Of a DNA stretch of 64,000 nucleotides, positions 1-14,050 are shown piece by piece. The notes below the pieces were generated by a model. It was not told the DNA's origin, did no database searches, and saw only the letters and a list, made by a program, of their open reading frames with translations. The stretch's first letter is position 1; every line of letters starts with the position of its first letter. The position numbers and the translations under genes were made by a program. This stretch comes from Leptospira sanjuanensis (GTDB lineage Bacteria; Spirochaetota; Leptospiria; Leptospirales; Leptospiraceae): contig NZ_JAIZBH010000001.1 of NCBI RefSeq assembly GCF_022267375.1, forward strand, positions 2,899,501 through 2,963,500. Reading direction: 5' to 3'.

Positions 1-1
1 G

Positions 2-643
2 AACGGAACACCGGCCGTTTCCGCTACAACTTCAATCGGAATTCAAGCTCTGTCTATCAACTCGCCCAATTTTTACATTTTGCACAATACTATCTATGGA
101 GGAAACGGAGTTACTCGCTCTTACGGCATTCAACAGCAATCCTCTGGCTTTCTAAATATAAATGTCGTCAACAATCAGGTCATTTCCAATTCGGCGGCGA
201 GCAATCAGATTTGCCTAAATTATGCCACAAATAGTGTAAATACACTATCCGACATCCGCGGGAATAATCTTTTCGGCTGCAATATACCCGTTTCAACTTC
301 GGCCGGCAACTTCCGCTTTTGCGGTCCGGAGCCGTCAAGTTTAAGAGATTCGATCTTTTGCATGACCCCGATAACTAATTTAACCGCTTTGAATTTTAAT
401 CATGATCCCATTTTCACGATTCCAACGGGCAATCTGGATGTTATGTTTTTGAATTCAAATTCAAGATGCAATTCGGTTTACGGCGGGGTCGATCCAGGTT
501 ATCCTCTTCCGCTTTCCCAAGTCTACTTACGCGACATTCGAGCGTTAACTAGATCTACAAATGCCCTGCCCGCTCCGGTTCCATCCGGATCATTCGGTTA
601 TTCCATTGGAGCTTACGAATACGACGGCACATGCGTACCTTAA
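2..643 (+). CDS. Partial C-terminal end of a choice-of-anchor Q-like beta-helix surface protein
   Basis: The reading frame is open from base 2 to the TAA at 641-643, so the gene starts before the window and only about 213 residues are seen. The sequence is rich in Asn, Ser and Gly with short hydrophobic strands (NNQVISNSA, IRGNNLFGC), as in right-handed parallel beta-helix proteins. It ends in SIGAYEYDG, which resembles the D-I-G-A-Y-E end of choice-of-anchor Q domains. That family is usually exported or surface exposed; the signal region is outside the window. Four or more Cys are present. The function is unknown. An internal ATG at 80 is not needed as a start. Confidence 0.7.
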   Translation, partial: NGTPAVSATTSIGIQALSINSPNFYILHNTIYGGNGVTRSYGIQQQSSGFLNINVVNNQVISNSAASNQICLNYATNSVNTLSDIRGNNLFGCNIPVSTSAGNFRFCGPEPSSLRDSIFCMTPITNLTALNFNHDPIFTIPTGNLDVMFLNSNSRCNSVYGGVDPGYPLPLSQVYLRDIRALTRSTNALPAPVPSGSFGYSIGAYEYDGTCVP

Positions 644-753
644 AAGAAACACATTCCGATTTGAGAAAAAAGATTGAATTTTAAATTTTATTGCCTGAGC
701 AACAATATTTTAAGCAATATAAATCGTATATTAAATAAAAAGAAGGGTGTTGC

Positions 754-2859
754 ATGAAGGACCGATTAAAAGAAACAAAATCAAATTTTAGGATGGCAAA
801 TCGTTCGAGTCTTCAACACGAGGAAATTGCAACGATCTCGCGTAAACATCGAAAATATTTCCTCTTACGCTTTTGTTCGCCATCCGGGTTTTTATTTCTT
901 ATACATCTTTTATTATTCGGGATCGTTTTTAGCGAATGTCTTCCGAATGAAAAAGATAACGATCCCGCATTGATGATTTTGGGAGTTCCGCGAACTTCGG
1001 GAGAGTCGCTTAACGACGTCGGATCTCCGCAACTTTCGTTTAGTTATCCGACTTCATCGTATCGTCTTATAAAGAATGTTCCGGTCGTTCCGATTTGTCC
1101 TGACATCCAAGGTGATTTGTCGAATTTTTCGATAACTCCGCCCTTACCGGCAGGATTAGTTATAAATCCGGCGACCGGTACGATTACCGGAAGCCCAGCC
1201 TCTCCATTGCCGGTAACGTCGTATCAAGTAACCGCATCGAATTCATCCAAATCGTTTTCGGTTTCATTAAATCTTTCGGCCGACGCATTGAACGCCGAAA
1301 TTGAATCTTATATCAAAGCTCCAAATGCAGAAGTTTCCGATCAATTCGGAAAATGGATCGCAATCGACGGGGACACGCTTGTTGTAGGAGCTCCTATCGA
1401 AGATAGTAATCAAACTTCAATTTCCAACTCGCTCGGACCAAATTTAACTCCTGCGGGAGACAACGATGCGGCAACTTTCTCCGGGGCCGCCTATGTTTTT
1501 CGCCGTACGGGAGCGACCTGGGCCTTTGAAGCCTATTTGAAGGCTCCCAATGCGGAAGTTAACGATCAATTCGGCGAAGTCGTTGCAATCGATAGGGACA
1601 CAATCGTGGTCGGATCATTCTTTGAAACTAGTAATCAGACTTCCATTTCGAATTCTCTAGGACCAAATTTAACTCCCGCGGGAGACGACGACTCCATAGG
1701 CAACGCAGGAGCCGCCTATGTTTTTCGCCGCACAGGTAGCACTTGGGCTTTCGAAGCGTATTTGAAGCCCCCCAATATAGAAGTCAATGACCTATTCGCC
1801 AAGAGTATTGCGGTGGATGGAGATACAGTCGTAATCGGAGCAAATGCCGAAGATAGTAATCAGACTTCCATTTCGAATTCTCTGGGACCAAATTTAACTC
1901 CCGCGGGAGACGACGACTCAGCAGGCAATTCGGGAGCCGCCTATGTTTTTCGCCGTACGGGAGCGACTTGGGCTTTCGAAGCCTATTTAAAAGCCCCCAA
2001 TGCGGAAGGGAATGATTTCTTTGGAAGCGCCGTAGCCATCGACGGAGATACAATCGCTGTTGCTTCCGCTAGTGAGGACAGCAATCAAACATCCATTTCG
2101 AATATTCTCGGTCCAAACTTGACTCCTGCCGGGGATAACGACTCAGCCAATGGCTCGGGAGCCGTTTATATTTTTCGGCGCACGGGAACTCTTTGGTCTT
2201 TCGAATCCTACTTGAAAGCTCCCAATGCGGAAGCCGGGGATAGTTTTGGATCTAGTATCGCAATCGATGGCGACACGCTCGTTGTAGGAGCTTGTAACGA
2301 AGATAGCAATCAGACTTCCATTTCGAATTCTCTGGGACCAAATTTAACTCCAGCAGGAGACAACGACTCGGCAAGCAATTCGGGAGCGGCCTATGTTTAT
2401 CGCCGTACAGGAGCGACTTGGGCCTTTGAAGCCTATTTAAAAGCCCCCAATGCGGAAAGCGGCGATCAATTCGGATACAAAGTTGCAATCGATAACGGCT
2501 TTATAGCGATCTCCGCAATAATGGAACGGGGTGGAGGGGCGATCAGTCTTCACAATCCGCAACCCGCTTTTACTCCGGCAAACGACAACGATTCAGCAGT
2601 GAACGCGGGCGCAGTCTATGTTTTTCGCTGGGATGCGAACGTTTGGGTCTGGCAGTCCTACGTAAAAGGCAAGAACACGGAAGGAAACGACCGTTTCGGC
2701 GAATCCATCGGTATCTCAGGTGAACTTATAGCGGTCGGAGCATTGGGAGAGGATTCGGCCAATGCGATTATTTGCAACGGTGCAGCCAATATACCGACTG
2801 GCGCCACCGATAACGAAGGGGCCAGCGGAAGCGGCGCAGCCTATGTGTTTGCGCGTTAA
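754..2859 (+). CDS. Putative lipoprotein with Ig-like domain and seven FG-GAP-type propeller blades
   Basis: The start ATG has AGAAGGG about 6 bases upstream. A long basic N-terminus leads to a hydrophobic stretch and a possible spirochaetal lipobox ending at Cys62 (VFSEC). Residues about 98-175 look like a putative Ig (He_PIG) domain with the signature LPAGL.INPATGTITG.P. From Tyr186 to the end there are seven repeats of about 75 residues, each opening YLKAPNAE..D.FG..(V/I)AIDGDT and closing GAAYVFRRTG..W.FE. Five of them share the linker SNQTSISNSLGPNLTPAGD. Seven units fit a closed beta-propeller of the FG-GAP/integrin-alpha type. Repeats 6 and 7 are the most diverged. A surface binding or adhesin-like role is plausible but unproven. 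Confidence 0.8.
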   Translation: MKDRLKETKSNFRMANRSSLQHEEIATISRKHRKYFLLRFCSPSGFLFLIHLLLFGIVFSECLPNEKDNDPALMILGVPRTSGESLNDVGSPQLSFSYPTSSYRLIKNVPVVPICPDIQGDLSNFSITPPLPAGLVINPATGTITGSPASPLPVTSYQVTASNSSKSFSVSLNLSADALNAEIESYIKAPNAEVSDQFGKWIAIDGDTLVVGAPIEDSNQTSISNSLGPNLTPAGDNDAATFSGAAYVFRRTGATWAFEAYLKAPNAEVNDQFGEVVAIDRDTIVVGSFFETSNQTSISNSLGPNLTPAGDDDSIGNAGAAYVFRRTGSTWAFEAYLKPPNIEVNDLFAKSIAVDGDTVVIGANAEDSNQTSISNSLGPNLTPAGDDDSAGNSGAAYVFRRTGATWAFEAYLKAPNAEGNDFFGSAVAIDGDTIAVASASEDSNQTSISNILGPNLTPAGDNDSANGSGAVYIFRRTGTLWSFESYLKAPNAEAGDSFGSSIAIDGDTLVVGACNEDSNQTSISNSLGPNLTPAGDNDSASNSGAAYVYRRTGATWAFEAYLKAPNAESGDQFGYKVAIDNGFIAISAIMERGGGAISLHNPQPAFTPANDNDSAVNAGAVYVFRWDANVWVWQSYVKGKNTEGNDRFGESIGISGELIAVGALGEDSANAIICNGAANIPTGATDNEGASGSGAAYVFAR
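1309..2856 (+). repeat. Seven in-frame 225-bp coding repeats
   Basis: Repeat units begin at 1309, 1534, 1759, 1984, 2209, 2434 and 2659, a strict 225-bp period, with the last unit shortened. Units 1-5 are very similar at the DNA level over the stretch encoding SNQTSISNSLGPNLTPAGD and YVFRRTG. Such similarity invites unequal crossing over and gain or loss of blades. Confidence 0.9.
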
Positions 2860-3123
2860 AATGATGAATCATGATTTGAAAAAGGGAACACGTATGTTAA
2901 TTATCTAAGAAATTACTATAAACTAAAGACCCTCTACTTCGGTTCGATCGAAGAGGATCACATTGCGACAGGATACTCGATAAATTCAGAAATATTTATC
3001 GATAGATCCAATCCGAGATCGGAAGCGGGTAGAGTTTTACGATCCATATTTTCGATTTACTCGAAATATTTCATAACAGGATTCAAAAGAATCCAGATTT
3101 ACTTTTTTGTTTGAGAGGTTTCC

Positions 3124-4299
3124 ATGCCCTGCGATATTTATTATGCAAGTGCGATTCAATATATTACGTTAGGTTCAATTTATTATTTCAAGAAACAAAA
3201 GCCGTTCCAAAAGAAACAAGCTTTGATAGTAATATTCATCGGATTAAACCTGATTATTTTTTCGAGTCAGTCGATGTTTTCCAACGAAATGCTTTCTGCC
3301 ATATTAAACTTTCTTTATTCATTTTCTACGGTTTCGGGAACGATTTTGATTTACACTGTTTGCAAAGAATCGTTCGAATATTCCGAATCCAAAAGAAGAA
3401 AAAAGACGCGATCGGATTTCAATCAGGAACTTGCTTTAATCGGCTCTATTTCTTTAGCGTTAAGTGCGGCATTCGTATATTTATGGTATTACACCGAACC
3501 AAAAATATTTCCGAATCTTTTTTCGTCTTTAAACGGTTTTTCGATCGCCTTTCTAATCTTATACTGCTTATACATTCAAGTTTATTTAAAGAATCATTAT
3601 GCCCGAAAAGCTTTAAATTTGATGTATTTTCTTATAACTTTAATAGCTTTCGAAAAACTCAAACCGATCATTCCGTATCCGTATTCTAACGCGATTACTC
3701 TTGTCGGAGGCATTATCTACATTGTTCTGCCGATTTTTCTTTTCAGCAATTTACTTATAATCACTCCTCCGAAAAAGGAATTCGAGTCATTACCGAAATC
3801 TTTCGATTTCAAAAAAGCGACCAGTATCGATCTCCTTGTTAACTTAGACAATGAAAAAATTATGTTTAAACTGTATGATCTATTCGTCCATGAGCGAATT
3901 TTCTTGGACGAAGATTTGAGACTTCCTACTTTGTCGGAAGAAATGGGTCTCAGCGTGCATCAACTATCGGCATTCATAAATCGTCATCTTCGGACTAATT
4001 TCAATACTTTCGTGAATTACTTCCGCCTAAAGGAAGCGATGTCTATGTTGATTGAAGAACCCTCAAGATCCATTTTGTCGATCTGCATGGCCGTTGGATT
4101 CAATGGAATGTCCACTTTCCAAAGATTTTTTCTCTATGCGACAAATACTTCGCCGAGCAAGTATCGTGAAGCCGTTATCAATGGAGAGAAAATAGAATTC
4201 AGCCCGCTTTTCCGGCCCATCGCATTTGAAATTCGCCAATTTGAAGAGCAATTCTTAATAGAATACGAACATCGTGCCATTTCCGACCTCACAACGTAA
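3124..4299 (+). CDS. AraC-family transcriptional regulator with membrane-spanning N-terminal half
   Basis: The 391-residue protein has a polytopic N-terminal half (about seven hydrophobic segments up to residue 215) and a C-terminal AraC/XylS DNA-binding domain at about 265-355. The second helix-turn-helix shows SILSICMAVGFNGMSTFQRFF followed by the typical T.PS.YR. This architecture is common in Leptospira and Bacteroidetes and suggests a sensor in the inner membrane that acts directly on DNA; the signal is unknown. The ATG at 3124 follows TGAGAGG at 3112-3118. A stretch of about 260 bases separates it from the gene before, so it probably has its own promoter. Confidence 0.85.
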   Translation: MPCDIYYASAIQYITLGSIYYFKKQKPFQKKQALIVIFIGLNLIIFSSQSMFSNEMLSAILNFLYSFSTVSGTILIYTVCKESFEYSESKRRKKTRSDFNQELALIGSISLALSAAFVYLWYYTEPKIFPNLFSSLNGFSIAFLILYCLYIQVYLKNHYARKALNLMYFLITLIAFEKLKPIIPYPYSNAITLVGGIIYIVLPIFLFSNLLIITPPKKEFESLPKSFDFKKATSIDLLVNLDNEKIMFKLYDLFVHERIFLDEDLRLPTLSEEMGLSVHQLSAFINRHLRTNFNTFVNYFRLKEAMSMLIEEPSRSILSICMAVGFNGMSTFQRFFLYATNTSPSKYREAVINGEKIEFSPLFRPIAFEIRQFEEQFLIEYEHRAISDLTT

Positions 4300-4304
4300 C
4301 TTAC

Positions 4305-4382
4305 AGCCTGTCCCAAAACCTAATTTTACTTTACCGGAAAGATCAGCTGCAAGAGCCTGTCCCGGTTTTGGGACAGGCTCTT
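4305..4382. terminator. Perfect hairpin with a second competing arm, downstream of the AraC gene
   Basis: Bases 4351-4363 (AAGAGCCTGTCCC) pair perfectly with 4370-4382 around a 6-base loop. Bases 4305-4320 (AGCCTGTCCCAAAACC) are the exact complement of 4364-4379, so an alternative, larger hairpin can form. It lies 6 bases after the AraC stop codon. There is no strong T run, so termination may be Rho-assisted, or the element may be a dispersed repeat. Confidence 0.55.
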
Positions 4383-4664
4383 ATAATTTCAGGAAAGAAA
4401 TCCTCTAAAATTGAATTTTCTTTTTAAGAAGCGGAGCAGGGTTTCCTTTTTTCATAATTTAGAAAGTTATAATGTTTCTTAAGACTTTTTTTCAAGACAC
4501 GTTGCAAGGATAAATGACTCTCAGAAAACTGAGAGCTTTACGGCACTGCCAAGTAATATAAAAAAAGTCAAACGGATGCGATGTGCTGCATTGCGCGAGC
4601 ATAGAAAATGTCTAAAGTCATTTAGACCTATTGAGAATAATGTTTATTGAATTCAATAGAATTC
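4383..4664. other. Intergenic stretch with three small palindromes between convergent genes
   Basis: I see no convincing gene. There are a 7-bp stem with an AAAA loop (4518-4535), a 7-bp stem with a GTCA loop (4610-4627) and a 14-bp perfect palindrome TATTGAATTCAATA (4645-4658). The last two lie just past the stop of the minus-strand amidase; the 4610-4627 hairpin is followed on that strand by ATTTTC and may terminate its transcript. Confidence 0.45.
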
Positions 4665-6071
4665 CTATTCGCTCACGATCTGAAAATAGTTTCCACTTTT
4701 ATAATTTTCGTAACGCTTCCAGTTGATCTTCTTGCCGACCGGAACGTAGGGATATTCCTGTTGTTTGATTTTGACACCGTGAACCAAAGAATAAATTCCC
4801 GCCGCAAGCGAAATCGCGACGTCCTTCTTCCGTTTAGTCATCAGGGTCATATCCTTTTCCTTGTCTATATAACCGATTTCTAAATAAGCCGAAATCGCGT
4901 TGATAAACGTAGGAAGCGCATAAGTGGACAAATAAGGCTTGTTGATAGGACCCGGATCGGGAAAGTCTTCGTCCGTTTTTCGTTTTCGCAAACCGTATTG
5001 GACAAAACGCATCAGCTCCGCGGAAGCATAATGATTATCGCCGCCGAATCCTTCTCTTCCGTCCTCTCTTCTCCAGAGTTCGGGCTCTGCCTTTTCCCTT
5101 TCCCAGAATTTTCCTTCCGCGACAAAGCTCTTATGACTTTTCGAATACGGCCCTTTACCGCCGGCCTTCGCCAATTCTTCCCAACCGGGAATGTCCTTGT
5201 ATTTCCAGCTAATCATGTTTTGGCGATACCCTTCGAACGCGGAAAGATCGGTTTTTTTACCGGACTTGTTCGGCCAATAACCGTGAAAGTAAATCCACGC
5301 GTCGGCCACCGCGTTTTCGAGTTTGGACCAACCTTCTTTAAAGACCATCCACTCCGCCCAAGGAGAATCGTTGAACTTATCCGGAGAATATCTTCCTTCC
5401 GAGATTCCTTTCAAAACATAGAAGGTTCTATACGAAGGAGAAAGAACCGCGGCCATTCCGCCGGGATGTTCCTTGTAACTCGGATTGAGATGAAGCGACA
5501 CGACAAGATTCGGCTTTTCCCGATTGATAAACGAAATTCTCCCTTGTTTCATCTTTTTCGTTTTTTTATCTGGATAATCGAAAAGACGATACGGAGCATT
5601 CGGATCTTCGTTGACGGAATATTCCCGTTCCTCCGCGTTTCCCGTACGTGTCATCACCGAATCGATTTTAATCCAAGGAAGATCGTCGTTCGTAAACGAC
5701 TTCATATACGACTTGAACGTCTCGAACCCTTCCGGAGTTTTCGTTAAGTCGAGAATCTCCTTGAGTTCTTTAGCAAGTTCTAATACGACTACGCGTTCCT
5801 TTCTTCCTTTGGAAGAGGCTCCGGCTTTATAGAGTTCCAGATATTTATCCGCGATCGGATCGTATTTATCGCCGTGATCCTCTTTGGGTTTGAGATCGAC
5901 TCCCCCGTGTCCGGGATCGATCACCACTTTGAAGGTTTGAGCGGGAATCGGCGGGGAAGAAGCGGTTTCAGGCGCTTCCTTTTCGGGACCGGCCAGAAGG
6001 ACCGCCCCCGAGAACAAGATGTAAAAAAGAAGAAAATTGTTAAACGAAGAGAAGTTTTGAAAATGCCTCAC
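4665..6071 (-). CDS. N-acetylmuramoyl-L-alanine amidase (Amidase_3 type)
   Basis: An exported zinc amidase that should cut the bond between N-acetylmuramic acid and the peptide stem of peptidoglycan. The N-terminus is a signal peptide (hydrophobic residues 13-27, then LLAGPEKE). The hallmark [11 protein letters not shown] occurs at about residue 49 with the zinc-binding His55; a second conserved block is LVVSLHLNP. At 468 residues it is longer than typical AmiC catalytic domains, because of lysine-rich inserts between the conserved blocks. The start is GTG at 6071, sharing its first base with the TAG stop of the upstream gene (TAGTG), which argues for translational coupling. Confidence 0.85.
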   Translation of the reverse strand: MRHFQNFSSFNNFLLFYILFSGAVLLAGPEKEAPETASSPPIPAQTFKVVIDPGHGGVDLKPKEDHGDKYDPIADKYLELYKAGASSKGRKERVVVLELAKELKEILDLTKTPEGFETFKSYMKSFTNDDLPWIKIDSVMTRTGNAEEREYSVNEDPNAPYRLFDYPDKKTKKMKQGRISFINREKPNLVVSLHLNPSYKEHPGGMAAVLSPSYRTFYVLKGISEGRYSPDKFNDSPWAEWMVFKEGWSKLENAVADAWIYFHGYWPNKSGKKTDLSAFEGYRQNMISWKYKDIPGWEELAKAGGKGPYSKSHKSFVAEGKFWEREKAEPELWRREDGREGFGGDNHYASAELMRFVQYGLRKRKTDEDFPDPGPINKPYLSTYALPTFINAISAYLEIGYIDKEKDMTLMTKRKKDVAISLAAGIYSLVHGVKIKQQEYPYVPVGKKINWKRYENYKSGNYFQIVSE

Positions 6072-6835
6072 TATTTTTTCTGCGATTCCTTATCCGAGCT
6101 TTCGGAATACACCATATTCCGATTGTCGCTCAGGTCTATCTTATATTTTTCGCGGACGTTTTTGCTTTCTTCTTCCGGTTTGAGTTTGCTCAAAATGGAG
6201 ATCCCGTATTCTTTTGCCAGCCGAAAGTGTATGAGAGAATCCTTATATCTCGAATCCCTTCTCATACGATCCGCTTGGATCATCTGGTAATACGCGATCT
6301 GAAGTTTGTGGTGATTTGCGGAAATTTCACGGCTGCGCGCCGTGACGGATTGGGCCGGTCCGTTTTGAGTCTGCTCGACGCTTACGATCGTATCCGCGCA
6401 TTCTCCCAAAAGCTGATCCGTTCTTTTGTTGTATTGATCGGAGAACTTGTTGTAGAGTTTATCCATACTCTCCGTAGTCTCGCGCATTTTTCTTCCGGCC
6501 ACGACGTATTGCCTTCTATAATAATAATGAAGAGCGTCGTTATATTGTTTCCAGATCGAATTCAAATCCTCGTTGGAACCCTGAACGCTGGAACCGAAAT
6601 TTTTCGTAACTGTCGCGAGTGCGTGGATGTCGTTTTTTACTTTTTCTTTGAGAGAATCCAAGGTTCTTGCATAATGGAATTCTTCCAAATAATCGCCTTG
6701 ATACTTGGGATCGTTAGCCGCGTTTGCAAGTTCGCTTCCTTTGCCTTCGTCTTTGGTCGTTCCGGATTGAGCCGAAACGGAAGCGGCGGTTAAGAATAAA
6801 ATCACGATCGAAATTCGGAAACTTTTTAATGACAT
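6071..6835 (-). CDS. Exported hypothetical protein, helical, coupled to the amidase
   Basis: The 254-residue protein begins with a clear signal peptide ([23 protein letters not shown]). The rest is charged and predicted helical, with heptad-like stretches at about residues 50-110 and 165-215. No enzyme motif is visible. It directly precedes the amidase gene with a one-base stop/start overlap, so the two are surely co-transcribed; it may be a periplasmic partner or regulator of the amidase, by context only. I do not recognise the family beyond its being typical of Leptospira. Confidence 0.75.
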   Translation of the reverse strand: MSLKSFRISIVILFLTAASVSAQSGTTKDEGKGSELANAANDPKYQGDYLEEFHYARTLDSLKEKVKNDIHALATVTKNFGSSVQGSNEDLNSIWKQYNDALHYYYRRQYVVAGRKMRETTESMDKLYNKFSDQYNKRTDQLLGECADTIVSVEQTQNGPAQSVTARSREISANHHKLQIAYYQMIQADRMRRDSRYKDSLIHFRLAKEYGISILSKLKPEEESKNVREKYKIDLSDNRNMVYSESSDKESQKK

Positions 6836-6913
6836 GCGAATCTCCTACGCGGAAGTATAGCACAGGGTTTTAAAACGCAACTCCTATTTTTGAAGCTTGC
6901 TTTGCGGGGCGAA

Positions 6914-7596
6914 TTATCGGTTTTCCCGAAAACGAATCTGAAGCAGACCGTCTCCGACCGGGAACAGAGTATAAACGAAATCGGAATTTCTCACTTCGTC
7001 CCAAAACTCACGAACTGCCTTGTCCGAAGGAGCCTGTCTTTCGGAATCGAAAATTCTTCCGTGCCAGAGAACGTTATCGAACACCGCCGTTGTCGGTTTC
7101 AATCGGGAAAGAATCCGAAAGATCTCCGGATATAAAACCTTATCACAATCTATAAATACGAACTTGCCGGACCAATCCGCGTTCGGAACTTCGAGCGAAT
7201 CCTTCATGTATTGCAAACAATGAGTTTTTAAAAGATGAATGTCGAGATCACCGAAGGGATGTTTTTCTAGATAAGACCGAACCCTCGCGATATAATCGAT
7301 CTCCCGTTCCAGGGAAATGATTTTCGCGATCCGTTTCAAACCCGAAGCCATCCAAAAAAGCGAAATGCCGTAACCGGTTCCGAGCTCGAGAATTTCTTCG
7401 GGCTGCGCCGTCTCCACGAGAAAACGCAACACCGCACCGGACGCGGGAGTCAACACGGGAACACCGAGCTCAGCCGCGTCTTCTTCCATTTGAAAAAGAA
7501 TGTCGACGGGACGCGGAACGAGTTCGGAATCGATCCGCTCCTCAAGTCCGTTTAAAAAAACGGAGGTTCCGTATTTCCCCGGGGGACTTCCTTTGC

Positions 7597-7600
<4 letters not shown>
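6914..7600 (-). CDS. Class I SAM-dependent O-methyltransferase
   Basis: The 228-residue protein has the SAM-binding motif I ([16 protein letters not shown]) and a following acidic strand end ([19 protein letters not shown]), as in the small O-methyltransferase family (Methyltransf_24/3). The motif [15 protein letters not shown] fits the post-motif-II region. The acceptor is unknown. I chose the ATG at 7600 because it overlaps the stop of the upstream gene (ATGA); the frame stays open upstream, but that part would overlap the neighbour's coding sequence heavily. Confidence 0.8.
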
Positions 7601-9848
<2,248 letters not shown>

Positions 9849-10012
9849 ATACGAATTCTTTTTTGAAACCGTACAACGCGGATTCGAAACCGCCAAGCTC
9901 CGTTCGTTCGAACGAACTCGGTCCTTTGCCGCAAATTCGGACGGAAGGCCGAAAGCGAAACGTTCTTTTGAAGTTTTCCTGTTAAATATCATGTTCTGTT
10001 CTAAGTTCGGCA

Positions 10013-11599
<1,587 letters not shown>

Positions 11600-11623
11600 A
11601 GCTTACAGTCTTTCCCGTTCGGA

Positions 11624-11667
<44 letters not shown>

Positions 11668-11693
11668 GGCGTGGTTTCGGAAATGCTTGTCTC

Positions 11694-12413
11694 ATGCGGC
11701 GGTTGCGTTTTGGAATCTTAGAAATTTCGATTGTATTCTTCCTTTTCTCCTGCGTGCCCGCCGATCCGGAATACAGACAAAAAGTTTTGGAGAATGTGCG
11801 GGACACTGGTTTTATTTCCAGGGAATTCTTTCAGATCTTAGTCAAGGTTCCCCTTCCCGCAAAGGACGCAGGAATTAAGGAATTGCGAACCCAGTGTAGA
11901 AAGATCGCGGAAACGAAACGGGACGAGATCGCGGTTTCCATTTTGATCAGAGAGATTCGGGAGAACGATCGAATTTACGGAGGAGCGATTCCCGCCGATC
12001 TTTCGAGCAGCTCCGCACCCGCGCTTCCCAGTCAGATTTCCAGCACGACGTCCGCCGCTTCCACGACTCCGGGAGGAATCGCGGTTTCGGGAAGTTCTTC
12101 CAGCACCGCCGGTTCCAATCAGTCCGCTACGAACGATCCGAATTCTTCCCAAACGCGAACGGCTTCGTCGATTCCCGATCCCCAAGCGGAGAAAAAAGAT
12201 AAGGAGAAGGCAAAGCAGCTCGCGCAGGACGTGCTTGCGTATCGCGGGGCCTTTGCTTGGTTCTTAAATTCGATGTTTCTTTTTAGGGAAGATTATACGG
12301 ACTCCGCGAATTGTACTTTCATTTACAGAAATATTCAGAAAGATTTGTATGCGAACGTTATCCGAAAGGGCATTCAACCTATCTCCAAAGAAGAAACTCC
12401 GGAGGCTCCATGA
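11694..12413 (+). CDS. Putative lipoprotein with Ser/Thr-rich linker
   Basis: The 239-residue protein starts with a short basic region and hydrophobic stretch ending in a lipobox-like FFLFSC (Cys at about residue 20). A charged helical part (residues 25-100) is followed by a Ser/Ala/Gly/Thr-rich linker at about 105-165, then a conserved-looking C-terminal part. The frame is open back to 11493, but that part lies antisense to the M16 gene and lacks a signal, so I use the ATG at 11694. It overlaps the next gene by four bases. Family not recognised. Confidence 0.7.
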   Translation: MRRLRFGILEISIVFFLFSCVPADPEYRQKVLENVRDTGFISREFFQILVKVPLPAKDAGIKELRTQCRKIAETKRDEIAVSILIREIRENDRIYGGAIPADLSSSSAPALPSQISSTTSAASTTPGGIAVSGSSSSTAGSNQSATNDPNSSQTRTASSIPDPQAEKKDKEKAKQLAQDVLAYRGAFAWFLNSMFLFREDYTDSANCTFIYRNIQKDLYANVIRKGIQPISKEETPEAP

Positions 12414-12841
12414 AGTCGATTCAACTTTTCTTATGTACCCTGTCCTTATTGTTCCTGAGCCAATGCACTTCTTCCGGAAAGAAAACCGAAGTTCCTCCGG
12501 GTCAACAGGAAACCACGACCGTTCGGGAAGAATCGAACGATAATCCCGCGGACGAGTTCATCAAAGCCCCCGAAGGTTTTTTGAATTCGGATACGTTTCA
12601 AGTCGTCATATCTTCTTTGGAAGGAAACGCGGACGTCGCGCAAGACTTGGCGCGCAAACGCGCCCTCAATCTGTTGATCGCGGAAAAGGGAGAAACCTTC
12701 CGTCCAGCCGACAAAACGATCTTGAAAGAACTCGTGGAATCAAAAGGAAAGATCGTAAAACATTCCGGTTCCATCCAAGGGAAAACTTACTTTTTGTTTC
12801 AAGTCAGTTCTCCCGGATTGAAATCTTCGCTCAAACGTTAG
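12410..12841 (+). CDS. Small putative lipoprotein
   Basis: The 143-residue protein has a clear lipoprotein signal: [19 protein letters not shown], with Cys at residue 19, then a Ser/Lys/Pro/Thr linker. The C-terminal part ([32 protein letters not shown]) repeats no motif I know. The ATG at 12410 overlaps the stop of the preceding lipoprotein gene (ATGA) and has GGAGG at 12401-12405, so the two are translated together. Function unknown. Confidence 0.78.
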   Translation: MKSIQLFLCTLSLLFLSQCTSSGKKTEVPPGQQETTTVREESNDNPADEFIKAPEGFLNSDTFQVVISSLEGNADVAQDLARKRALNLLIAEKGETFRPADKTILKELVESKGKIVKHSGSIQGKTYFLFQVSSPGLKSSLKR

Positions 12842-12901
12842 AGTTTGAACGTTAGACGAAATAGGGTCGATTTCAGAAACGGCGAGCGAAACGTCGCGCA
12901 A

Positions 12902-12940
12902 ATCTCTTGAATTCAAAATACGATTTTCAATCCAAGAGAT
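12902..12940. terminator. Hairpin between convergent genes
   Basis: Bases 12902-12918 pair with 12924-12940 (17 bp, two mismatches) around the loop TACGA. It sits between the end of the lipoprotein pair and the end of the minus-strand gene at 12981, so it could terminate both. No clear T run. Confidence 0.5.
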
Positions 12941-12980
12941 AATCTGAGAACGGTGATTCTTATTCGGAAGCGCGAACCCG

Positions 12981-13376
12981 CTACTGAATCGTTTCTACTT
13001 GTTGGATTTTGCCGGGAATGCAGATATTCTTGTCGAAGTTGCAGTAATAAATCTTACCGTGAATTTCCAAGGAGCCCTTGCCGGTGACCGTTAACTGAAT
13101 CGGATCTACGGAAGCGAGATATTCCTTTTTCTTTTCGGAAGTTTTCCCTTTCACTTTCAGATCCGCTTTTTCCACCTTCAGGCCTTGACCCGCATTCAAG
13201 AGAATCTTATGAGGAGCGTCTTTTTGAATTCCGTAATTGGTGGGATGAACGATTTTTAAGAGATATGAATTTCCGAAACTTTTTTCCAATTTGAATTTTA
13301 CGGGACTTTCGTCTTCCGCTGAAATTCCGAAGGTAACAAAACATACTAAAACACCGATGAGTAACTTCTTTTTCAT
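12981..13376 (-). CDS. Exported small protein, possibly DsbD N-domain-like
   Basis: The 131-residue protein has a signal peptide (MKKKLLIGVLVCFVTFGISA). The mature part is beta-rich and ends in the block KIYYCNFDKNICIPGK, whose two cysteines, placed after a beta strand, recall the N-terminal domain of DsbD-like periplasmic redox proteins. The similarity is weak and rests only on this motif. No operon partner is obvious; the gene before it on this strand is the Uma2-family gene, about 90 bases away. Confidence 0.6.
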   Translation of the reverse strand: MKKKLLIGVLVCFVTFGISAEDESPVKFKLEKSFGNSYLLKIVHPTNYGIQKDAPHKILLNAGQGLKVEKADLKVKGKTSEKKKEYLASVDPIQLTVTGKGSLEIHGKIYYCNFDKNICIPGKIQQVETIQ

Positions 13377-13466
13377 ACTAGTTTGACCAAGTTACGCGGC
13401 GATTTGTTTAAGAAAAGGATTCTTCTTTTCGAAGAATCGAACGGTTTCCGGGTCACCTACGATGAT

Positions 13467-14015
13467 TTAATGTGGTTTTGTAAAAAGGGATTCTATCTCC
13501 ACGAAAAATCCCTCTAAAACTGTCGAAGTGATTTTTCCTGAACTCGCGGACGCGATCAGCTTGAAACCGCCTTCACCGTTGGAATATACGTCTACGGAAC
13601 GTTCCATCGGATCGACGATCCAGTATTCGCGGACTCCGTATTTTTCATAGAGTTTCTTTTTAGTCTTTAAGTCGTGATAGGCGTTTCCTTCGGAAAGAAT
13701 TTCCGCGACCCAATCGGGTGCGCCTTCGATTCTCTTTTCTCCGATGATGGAATTTTTAGCATTGGAAATATAGACGAGATCGGGTTGAACCACGTTGTGT
13801 TCGTCGAGGAATACGTCGATGGGTGAAAAGAAAATTTCACCGAGTTTTTTACGTTCAACACACGGCAGAAGCAGAGTAAACAACTTACCGGAAACTCTCT
13901 GATGCTCGGGGATCCGAGCCGGAACCATAACTATCTCACCATCCAAAAGCTCCGCCAAGGTTCCTTCCGGAAGCAGGGCGAAGTCTTTACCCGTTTTTAA
14001 ATCGGTCATAGGCAT
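13467..14015 (-). CDS. Uma2-family (DUF820) endonuclease-like protein
   Basis: The 182-residue length and order of motifs match the Uma2 family of PD-(D/E)XK-fold proteins: an early [13 protein letters not shown] block ([14 protein letters not shown]), the acidic QPDLVYIS, then [36 protein letters not shown]. The predicted active site is Asp in QPD, Glu in AEILS and Lys in the DLKTKKK helix. Cellular function is unknown for the family, which is often scattered and mobile. The gene lies just beside an insertion sequence whose end is 72 bases upstream of the start codon. Confidence 0.85.
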   Translation of the reverse strand: MPMTDLKTGKDFALLPEGTLAELLDGEIVMVPARIPEHQRVSGKLFTLLLPCVERKKLGEIFFSPIDVFLDEHNVVQPDLVYISNAKNSIIGEKRIEGAPDWVAEILSEGNAYHDLKTKKKLYEKYGVREYWIVDPMERSVDVYSNGEGGFKLIASASSGKITSTVLEGFFVEIESLFTKPH

Positions 14016-14050
14016 AATGGAACTTATCTATCGTTTCTGTGTGAAAGCAG

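Noticed and set aside
5000..5750. Long plus-strand open frames opposite the amidase and many other genes
   Set aside because: They are mirror frames of real genes in GC-biased DNA, without domains or start signals.
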